A DNA stretch of 64,000 nucleotides from Dryococelus australis. Its lineage: Eukaryota; Arthropoda; Insecta; Phasmatodea; Phasmatidae. Shown here in pieces: positions 56,174-64,000 of the stretch (within the stretch, counting starts at the first letter, position 1; each line of letters opens with the position of its first letter). The translations under genes and the position numbers were made by a program. The stretch lies in the NCBI GenBank assembly GCA_029891345.1, contig CM057003.1, positions 5,932,709-5,996,708 of the forward strand, read 5' to 3'. The notes under the pieces were generated by a model, which ran no database searches, had not been told where the DNA came from, and worked only from the letters and a program-made list of their open reading frames with translations.

Positions 56174-56675
56174 TGTTAACTTAAATTGCGTTGTTATTAT
56201 TGATTACTCACGCTACCACTATGATAGTCTAAGTAGAATGTCCCCACCTTAATCATGGTTCTCGGAGGCTGTTTTGGTTGGCGGCAATCGGTCATCGGAC
56301 ACACCCATTCAGCGATCTTCCCTTGATGATGGTTGGATGAGGAACACGACGCTTCCCGCCTAGTGCTGACCTATATCGTGGCGTTGTTTCGTATAGTTGT
56401 CCCCGATTGTTGGCCGGTGGAGGTGATTTCTGCTTTTGGCTTTTTCGCAATAAGTTGTTGCAACTCCGCTCGCGTCCTGGTTTAATGTCTAAAGGTGTGA
56501 TCAGGCAGAGACGTCTACTTAAAGGCCTGACGACATCATAACAGAAGCCAATGAAGTGTGGCCACGCCCGCATCGAAGGAAACACGACGCAATTTCGCCT
56601 CTGCGTGCGTATCTACTGCGAGGTTACAACGATGCGTGTCAGCTCCGAACAAAAAAATGTCGTTCGTTGCAACGC

Positions 56676-56726
<51 letters not shown>

Positions 56727-57433
56727 GAATATTTTGTTTAATTACCGTTCTCGGAACGGATTCGTTCGAGAGTGTCATGCGCGCGCGAGTGCCGTGAAAG
56801 CCCCCACGCCCCTTCCATCACACTCGTGCGGCTGTTTATTGTAATTAATAGACATTTAGATAATTGGCTGATGAGTTCATCTTGGAGCTGATGTGGTCGG
56901 CTGGATCAATAGCCATCAGTCGCGGGCGACACGCCGCAGTGTTCGCCTCTGGGCGCAGCTTACGCCGACAAAGCCCCTGAGGGAAATGTGGTTAGCCCCT
57001 TTAATGTGCACGTTAATTTTTCGTTTTCGCGCGTTGTGAAATAACAAAAAAAATTTTATATGGACAGTACTCCCATAAAGAGTGATGCTTTGTAACATAT
57101 GAGACGGGTTTTCACTAGATCTACGACGCAAGAAGCAACCAGCTACATAGTTTGTACGTCAGCAGCAACGAATGTAATTAGCAACGGAAGTGCGATGTCT
57201 GCATTGGTGCACAGCATCCGACATGACGTCACGTGTTCTGCAACGTGTCAGACGTGAGTCTCACACCCGCTCCGTTCTGAAGTAAAACTCGTTTTAACCT
57301 GAATACTTTAATGACTAAGTGCAAGTGTAATTCGGGGTATGACAAAAAAAAAAACTCAATGTTGGAGTTTCATTGCTTCAGTAATGTTCAACAATATCGT
57401 GCAGTAATGTAAAAAATAATTATTTAAATTTGC
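56174..57433. other. CpG-rich intergenic DNA with a 48-base A tract
   Basis: 56.2-57.25 kb is CpG-rich. An A48 run lies at 56677-56724. Short open frames on both strands have no recognised domain. A promoter is possible but unsupported. Confidence 0.4.
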
Positions 57434-57437
57434 TTAA

Positions 57438-57781
57438 CACATTCAGATCTGCGCATATTTAATATAATTGAAGACAAGTTAGAAGTGAATCACCTGTATA
57501 CATCACTGCAGGAACGTCTATTCTGTTGGTTTCTGTATTCCCACTTACCACTCTCCTATTGGTCCAAGCCACAATGGGCGTGTTCACTGTGCTCTACAAC
57601 GTTCATAATTGGCTGGTCGTCAGCCACTGGGGTCGCAGAGCTGATTATGCTCCAATCAAATTTATCTTACTGTGTAAAAGGTTTACAGTCAGTCGTGTAA
57701 TTTTATAAGGGAATAGCAAACAATACAGCTTTTTTTGTTGAATCTTTAGCTGCTGGGTTGTATTGTTCTCTAAAGATCCTG
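57438..57781. mobile_element. Candidate TTAA-type MITE, second family
   Basis: TTAA at 57434-57437 and 57782-57785. The left end CACATTCAGATCTG and reversed right end CAGGATCTTTAG are only loosely alike. The first 130 bp match 12689 onward (AAGACAAGTTAGAAGTG, GGTTTCTGTATTCCCAC, CTCCTATTGGTCC). Confidence 0.42.
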
Positions 57782-58016
57782 TTAACTACTAGAGGACCAA
57801 TGGCTCTATAACCATACGAGTTTTATTTTCAAGGGCGAAGAAATGTGTAAACGGGCGTTGCTCAATCTTAGCTCGAGCGTAGTCCAGGATGTGTTATACA
57901 TTTCCGTGACTGTGGATATTTGAAATACATAAGACTAGGAATGATGGGACTCAGTCAAGTCGGCACTCCATTGGCCAACGGTTAGCCAACAATGAAAGCT
58001 AGCGTATAGAGACCGG

Positions 58017-58462
58017 TGTATCCGCATATTCTAAAATTCACCAGTGCTTCCACCAATCTACCCTGGAAGTTCGAAAATTAACCGTTTTGTTGAGTCAGGT
58101 TGAACCGGTTTATCCACCGGCCTGAAAAACCGGGTGATCTGGTGGGTAAGCACCAGAACATCAACCGATAAATTTTCGAACGATTTTTCTGAAAAAATAA
58201 AAGTTAAAAACTCTCATGGCTCGTAATTTTTCAGGCATTCCAAAATATACCAAAATAAATCAAACTTCGAGCTTTACAAATGGGCGATGAAAATTTCTAA
58301 CGTTTTGAGTGGAATTGTAATAATATGTATCTGAAAGCAGACGAAAACGACGCTAAAAATCAACCTGATGTCGAAGAATGCCTCAACCGGTGTACACCGA
58401 TGTATCAACCACTGGTGGATTCATCGATGAATTTTCAAATAAGCGGTATGACCGTGGTGATT
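58017..58462. mobile_element. Candidate MITE with AAAATTCA inverted ends
   Basis: The left CCGCATATTCTAAAATTCACC pairs with the reversed right CCGCTTATTTGAAAATTCATC, and similarity continues to TCCACCA. The interior is rich in ACCGGT-type motifs. No target duplication is clear. Confidence 0.5.
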
Positions 58463-58586
58463 GGCAACAGATAAGCCAATAAAACTGGCCGTACTTTACT
58501 GGCGGATGGAAGCTAAACTTGTCTTGAAAGTCAGTCTTCGAAGTTTTAATAATGTGCGATGCATAAAGCTATCGCACACAGACAAA

Positions 58587-58588
<2 letters not shown>

Positions 58589-58646
<58 letters not shown>

Positions 58647-58647
58647 C
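58589..58647. repeat. (CA)n(TA)n compound microsatellite
   Basis: About 19 CA units followed by about 11 TA units. It lies right at the left edge of the fold-back element. Confidence 0.97.
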
Positions 58648-58651
58648 GAGA

Positions 58652-60107
58652 AAGGAACTACTACACTCTAAATCAGAATCAGTTATTTTTTACAGATTGT
58701 CAGTTGAAACTGCTCCATCCGGAATCTGTAGGAAAAATATCACTGATTCATCAGTTAAAATAAATCTTCTTATACAAGCAGTAGAAAAGTAGTTATTTAT
58801 AGTTGGTTAATAAATATGCACACAGCAATCCTAGGTGATGTAAGTTAGGTACGATTTATTTTGTCGCAGAACACAAATATTGTCTACACAAAAACGTCTT
58901 TGGACGTGGTTGGGCTCGAACCTCCGCCCGTAAAGCAAAGCATGCTGAAGCTTTCATGATCAGTCATGTCCACTGTCCTACTTTACCACAGTCAAACTTG
59001 AGCTCGTATTACGGGTACTGAACCACAGAATGTAATGTCAAATATTGCTGTAGGTTTTGTTAAGTGAAAGTATTTCTTGTTGTCGAAATATATAGATTTT
59101 CTGCTCAAGTACATGTCTTTGCAAAGTTTTAAAGTCAATCTATTTTTAGTTTAGTTCGGATTCTGTGCTTTAAAAGATAAATATAGTTTCAATGTACGAG
59201 GTTATCGATGTCCACTACTATCCGCCATTTCACAATGCAACGAGACACTACAGATTTAAACTGTTATTTTTAGTTACAGATAGATCAGTGATAATTTTAC
59301 TGACTCGATAGTGGGGTGATTCAATAAGAAAGGTGGATTTACACCTACAAAAGTTTGTGGCCTGCAAGTTAACAGATCAAATAATGAGGAAACGACAAAT
59401 TTTATACGATATTGCATTATTTCTAACGTTCCACTGTCTAATTAGCACAGTTATTACTAGTCAATCTGTCTCTTCGAAATAACAGTTTCATTCTGAAAAA
59501 AATCTCGTTGAATTGTACAATGGTAGATACCAACACCACCGTGGAAACACTATATTTCTCTTTTAAATCACACTATCTGAACTAATCTTAACTTAGAATG
59601 ACTTTTGAGCCTTACAAAGACATGTACCTATATACGTATAATATGGTGTATATTTCGACAACATGAAGTACTTTCACATTACGAAACTTATAGTCGTTCG
59701 CCATTGTAAGTTTATGTTATTACGCAAATGCGAGACTGTTTATCTCAGTGGCAAAGTAGCAGAGTTGGTAGAAAGTCAGTCAAAATATACAAGAGAATGT
59801 GTTGAGTTTTGGGGTGGCGATGGCGGTTCGATACCAACCACTTCCAAAATTTACTTGTATATGTAATAATTTTTTTTTTGCGAGAAAATAATTGTACTTA
59901 ATTTATTTCAAAACGTAATGCAGGGTTTTTAATCCTTGTGCTTTTTATTAATCGACTATAAATAACAGATTTTCTACTGTTTGTATTAGTGGATTTTATT
60001 TAACTGAAGAGATTAATAGTTTTTTTTCTACTGATTCTGGATGGAGAAGTTTCAACTGACAATCAGTAAAAAAATAACTGATTCCGATTTAGAGCGTAGA
60101 GATCGGG
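58652..60107. mobile_element. Fold-back element with pol III-like boxes in both arms
   Basis: The left arm 58652-59117 and right arm 59617-60107 are inverted copies. Examples are CTCTAAATCAGAATCAGTTA against its reversed partner near 60085, GTTATTTATAGT near 58791 against 59955, and TGTCGAAATATA near 59081 against 59655. Inside each arm is a tRNA-like segment. The right arm (plus) has TGGCAAAGTAG at 59749-59759 and GGTTCGATACC at 59825-59835. The left arm (minus) has TGGTAAAGTAG at 58978-58988 and GGTTCGAGCCC at 58912-58922. Both would direct transcription outward. The 500-bp loop is AT-rich and non-coding. Confidence 0.8.
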
Positions 60108-60204
60108 AAATTTCACGGATTCATTTCACAACCATCTAGTCTCCTCGGTTCATTGTTCATTGGTAGGTGCTCCAGTTTTTTCCCCAGATCATATAGCACA
60201 GGAG

Positions 60205-60380
60205 CGGAGTAGTGAGATTTGGGCAATGAAGTTGACGCGAGGAGCAGCGCCGGAATGCAAGGGTGAAGGGGAAACGGGAGATCCCCGAGAATACCCGCCG
60301 GCGCGATCCCGCCGTGAATCGAACCAAGTTCGCCAAGGTGGGAGGCGAGCAGTCTGACCGCTACACAACCGCGTCCCGGG
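60205..60380 (-). mobile_element. SINE family B, tail-truncated or diverged copy
   Basis: GGGGAAACGGGAGATCCCCG, AATACCCGCCGG, CGTGAATCGAACCAAGTTCGC and GTGGGAGGCGAGCAGTC match the family B head and body in reverse. The GAGATTTGGGC tail motif is followed by a shortened 3' part. Confidence 0.8.
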
Positions 60381-62215
60381 GAGCTCAGGATTAGGTCCTT
60401 TTTTATTTGCAGGTTACTTATTGGCTCGAATTCATCCAGGGCGTTGTTTACAAACTGAGATCCAATTGGAAAAGAAAAAAAAAAACCTACATTTGTTTAA
60501 AGTCTAACTTGTCCACAAATGCATTTTTGAACTGTCAGAGTATTTAGCGACCACTGGATTGTGTTTAGTGACTTCGGAATAAGCCCTCATTGTGTTAATA
60601 CTATGAATGCTAAACAAAAAAGATTATTTTATTTTATTTTTCACAACGAGAATTTATAAGCAAAGTATCAACTCTTATATTACCCAACTTAGTACTTTAA
60701 ATTTTAAATTTTTTGTTGCTATTTAATAAGCAACTTAAATTTAAAACACATGCGCTTCGAGATGACTTTTGCTTTTCAACCACGGCTTTAACATGCCATT
60801 GCGGATTCTGAGCGTTATAACATTTATCAGTCATTAGCTCAACCTAGGCCGGAATGTGTTTGTGTGGGATGGAACGGTTAAGTTTCACGTTTATGTGTGT
60901 ATCACGCGAACTGTCGCCTTTACGGCCTTCGCGCGCATTTCAAACGCAGCCTTGCAGTAAATAATGTATCGCATAGTATTTCGTGCATCGCTTCCGCGAT
61001 TTTATAGCACATTAACAAAGGCGTGAGTTGCGTTCGTATGGTAGGTATGGCGTCCATGAATAGGGATCACTGTAGTAAAAATATAATTTCGGACGAGTCT
61101 GAACCGGTTATTTGGAGAGAAATTTTCTGGTACAGAAAGATAACGAGAATTTTATGTGGAAACCGAAACCGTCGTGTATATTTATTTACCTGCATTCATT
61201 TACCACGAATATACACAGACATGACATGAGACAGTGTTGTGTAGTTTCCAAATTTACTATTCCAGATTTACCGCCCAGTAGGCACTTAACACGCATGTAA
61301 ACGCCTGGCTTAGCGTCTATTTTGATTCGCATCCAGTATAGTTCAGTAATCAAAATATCATGTGATATTACCTTGTGAGTACTGATTTTTTTTCCCCTGT
61401 GAAATTATCTGAATAATTATTGTAATATCTTTTTCACACTCAAATTCTTCAATTTTTGTTACTTTTTGAAAATTGCGTTATTTATTTATCGCCTTAGGTT
61501 TGATAAGTACGTTTGGCGTGAAAAATTTTACCCAGGCCGTGTCCGGAATGACAAGTTCATTATTTTGTAAATTCGTGATTTGGTATGTGTCAGTTCGGAC
61601 GTTGTCGACTGTCACTTGTTTAGCTCTCGAGGCAACGCATTATTACATAAACAGTGAAAAATATTTTATCTAATTTTAATGCATAAAACGGACGTAATAT
61701 TTTTACAATCATTACTGGAATGCTAAGAATACGTTAATGAATAATACAATTATAAATTATGCATTAACGACATTAAAAAAGATTTTGTTGCGAAATATAT
61801 AAACAAAACACAACACTTACTTGCTTTTTAAAACATATCTAGTGTATTTTATGGCAAATATTTGCTTTAAAAAACATTTTATTTGCGCATTCGTGCATGT
61901 GTTAAAAAAAAAACATGGCGCTGATTTTGTAATTTTGTATTTTTGCTAAGATACGCTAGATACAAAATAAGAAATACCAAATTACCAAATACGTCACCAT
62001 TTTTGTAAACAAAATTGGGTCACGTGATCATTTTGTTAACAAAATCTGCCAATTGGGACACGGCTTCAGTTTAAAATGATTTCTTCCCTATTTCCTACAT
62101 CGAGAAATGGAAATCACTACGTTTGTCAGTACATGTACAGTGAAATGACCTTTGATCCCATCAATTTTTGGAGATTCTTACGGATTTACGTGTGTGTAAT
62201 GATTACGATCATGAA
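60381..62215. other. Unassigned intergenic DNA
   Basis: Near 60408-60470, TTATTGGCTCG, CCAGGGCG and GATCCAATTGG echo the hAT-type MITE interior. The rest is AT-rich with short frames and no recognised gene. Confidence 0.4.
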
Positions 62216-62380
62216 GGGCCGCGGTGGCGCAGCGGCTAGAGCGCCCGCCTCCCACCAACATAAACTGGGCTCGATTCCCGGCGGGGGCCACTCGTCGGCA
62301 GATCTTCTCGGGGATCTCCCCTCTCCCCGCGCCCTTGCATTACAGCGCCTCGACCTCATCGGCTCTAAAGACACCGATGT
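62216..62380 (+). mobile_element. SINE family B, shortened copy
   Basis: Head GGGCCGCGGTGGCGCAGCGG and B-box GGGCTCGATTCCCGG, followed by TCTTCTCGGGGATCTCCCC and CTCATCGGCTCTAAAGAC. The body is shorter than in other copies (about 165 bp) and no duplication is clear. Confidence 0.85.
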
Positions 62381-62540
62381 TTACATATTTATCACATTTT
62401 TTGGAGCAAATTATTTGGAAAACCGCAGGTCTATCAGTATCTTAAGTTAGAGGAATTGTCTCTGTTTTGTATCGTCCTACTCAGAGTAGGCCGATGGCAA
62501 AATGGCCTGTTACGGCATAGACTAGGTCAAGACCACACTT
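62381..62540. other. Unassigned spacer
   Basis: Nothing recognised between the SINE and the LINE tail. Confidence 0.4.
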
Positions 62541-64000
62541 ATAATAATAATAATAATAAAACGTCTTTATTTTTGTGGCGAAGTTAAGGTATTATCACCT
62601 TCTCTTACAATTAACCACTTTGCATAATAAAACATAACACTTATTTTTTAAAAAGAAAAATTAATAAAACAATGACACAGATCTTAATGTCTACTATAAA
62701 CTTAGAAAGATTCTTACATGAAATATATAAAAGCAACTTACATAAAATAAAATGAACCTTAATTGTGAACTTACACGATTAACACTTATTTGCATACATA
62801 AAACCATATACACACCTGACATATCCATATACATATAATTGTACTATTTATAAAATTAAGCTGCGAGATAACATTGGCTAGCAAAAGTTCTAAAACTGAA
62901 ATTTATTTTAAGGGTTACTGAAGGACAGAAAATCACAGCATATAACTAATTAAACACGGGAAAAAGACAAAAAAAATTAATGTAAGACGTTAAAAATTAT
63001 AATATAAAGCGTCTAAAATTTTCAGCTACCTATAAATATACATAAGATAAGACATTAATACGTCTGCTCGCACACGCTCATTCACACATCTACATACATT
63101 AACTATGCATTTAATTAATTAAACAGTAACATAAGCATCAGAAACATCACTACAGTCGCAGGAAGCAGAAAGCAAATAAGTTACAGCTATTATAAAAGAG
63201 GAACATCCACAGTAAATATTTCGTTTTCTTATATCAAACCCACATTTCAAGTTCATTTAAATATTCATAGCGTGAGGAAGCTATTATCACATAATTTTTT
63301 GAATTTAGTGATTGAAATTGTATTTTTTTCTTCCTGAGGTAAGCAATTCCAAAGTTTGGTTGCGGCGACGATGAAAGATGAAGCGAAACATGAGTTGTGT
63401 TTTGGTACTAGAAGCTTCTGTTGATTGAAAGAGCGAGTGTTTGATGCATTGGGCGGTAAGAAACGAGACAAAAGGTATCGAGGACATCCTGTTAAAAATA
63501 ATTTCTTTAACAAGCAGATATTGTGCAATGATCGTCGATTTTTTAAATCAAGCCATGAGAGAGTGTATCTGTATTTGGTGATATGGTCTTTCTTTTTAAG
63601 ATTAAAAATAAGTCATACACAGTTGTTTTGTATTCGCTGAAGTCTCTGAGCTAGATCTTCATGCAGGTCAGTGAAGACTATACCAGCATAATCAAGGCGT
63701 GAAATTATTTATGATTCTGTTAAGGTTTTCATCAATTTCAAAGGTAAATTTTTTTTAAGCCTTCTTAATGAATGCAAAGTGACATTTGTTTGTCTACAGA
63801 TATAAGTGACATGCTCTCTCCATGAAAGTTTCACTTAATATTACACCTAGGTTTTTTACAAACTTTGATAAAGTAATCGGCTCGCCATCAAGTATGATAT
63901 TAGGGGCGCTAGTGACGTTTGGTGATGTGACTAGTTTCTTGGATCCAATTATAATGATCTGGGATTTCGTATGGTTTAATAGTAAGTAGCCCGTGCTTTA
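62541..64000 (-). mobile_element. Non-LTR retrotransposon (LINE), 3' part
   Basis: Minus-strand reverse-transcriptase C-terminal remnants run from the window edge down to 63265. They include NVTSAPNIILDGEPITLSKF and KFVKNLGVIL (63800-63960), RLDYAGIVFTDLHEDLAQRL near 63670, and KDHITKYRYTLSWLDLKNRR near 63560. An open stretch at 63265-63528 includes FIVAATKLWNCLPQEEKN, the usual end of CR1/Jockey-type ORF2. At least three stops or frame changes break the frame above 63528. A 3' UTR of about 720 bp follows, ending in a (TTA)n tail at 62541-62558. The 5' part lies outside the window. Confidence 0.82.

Noticed and set aside
56292-56585. 97-codon minus-strand frame with basic repeats
   Set aside because: CpG-rich DNA, no domain, and it could belong to an unrecognised repeat. 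Insufficient evidence.

Overview
The window looks like intergenic DNA from a large, repeat-rich insect genome. Two tRNA-derived SINE families, several families of short DNA transposons (MITEs), a non-LTR retrotransposon 3' end, many minisatellites and one whole-length Polinton account for most of what can be recognised. The SINE sequences and the junk proteins they spell out resemble what I remember from stick-insect (phasmid) assemblies. That is recollection plus inference, not proof. I find no convincing host protein-coding exon, no rRNA, no true tRNA gene and no CRISPR.

Layout. Bases 1-10,400: TTAA-type MITE end, a SINE with perfect target duplications, a 1.5 kb fold-back element split by a second SINE, a 15-bp minisatellite (5.8-6.3 kb) and other MITEs. 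Bases 10.4-12.6 kb: 23 copies of a 94-bp unit with higher-order order. Bases 12.6-26.6 kb: MITEs, SINEs, short arrays and CpG-rich patches. Bases 26.9-27.6 kb: seven 106-bp units. Bases 30.4-31.8 kb: a TTAA MITE containing a 31-bp array (21 copies) and a second MITE.

Bases 32,494-48,457 are a Polinton/Maverick fossil of 15,964 bp, flanked by the 6-bp duplication GTCCAA and bounded by terminal inverted repeats that start AGT. It sits inside a hAT-type MITE of about 290 bp whose own 8-bp duplications (CCAATAGC/CCAATAAC) lie 16.2 kb apart. Recognisable parts are a zinc-motif region, protein-primed DNA polymerase B, packaging ATPase, integrase, adenain-like protease, minor and major capsid regions, a parvovirus-type phospholipase A2 motif, a phage-fibre-like region, a BRO-N gene and, most unusually, a matrix-metalloproteinase-like gene with propeptide, catalytic and hemopexin-like parts. 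The set of parts looks whole, but the reading frames carry many breaks, several dozen over the element. It is a fossil.

Bases 48.5-64 kb: more hAT-type MITEs (54.4-55.7 kb), a three-unit 272-bp repeat interrupted by a MITE (51.6-52.75 kb), a SINE, a 1.46 kb fold-back element whose arms each carry a tRNA-like pol III A/B-box pair (58.65-60.1 kb), two more SINEs, and the 3' end of a LINE running off the right edge on the minus strand.

Coordinates of repeats and MITEs were read by eye. Exact ends may be off by a few bases where no target duplication is named.
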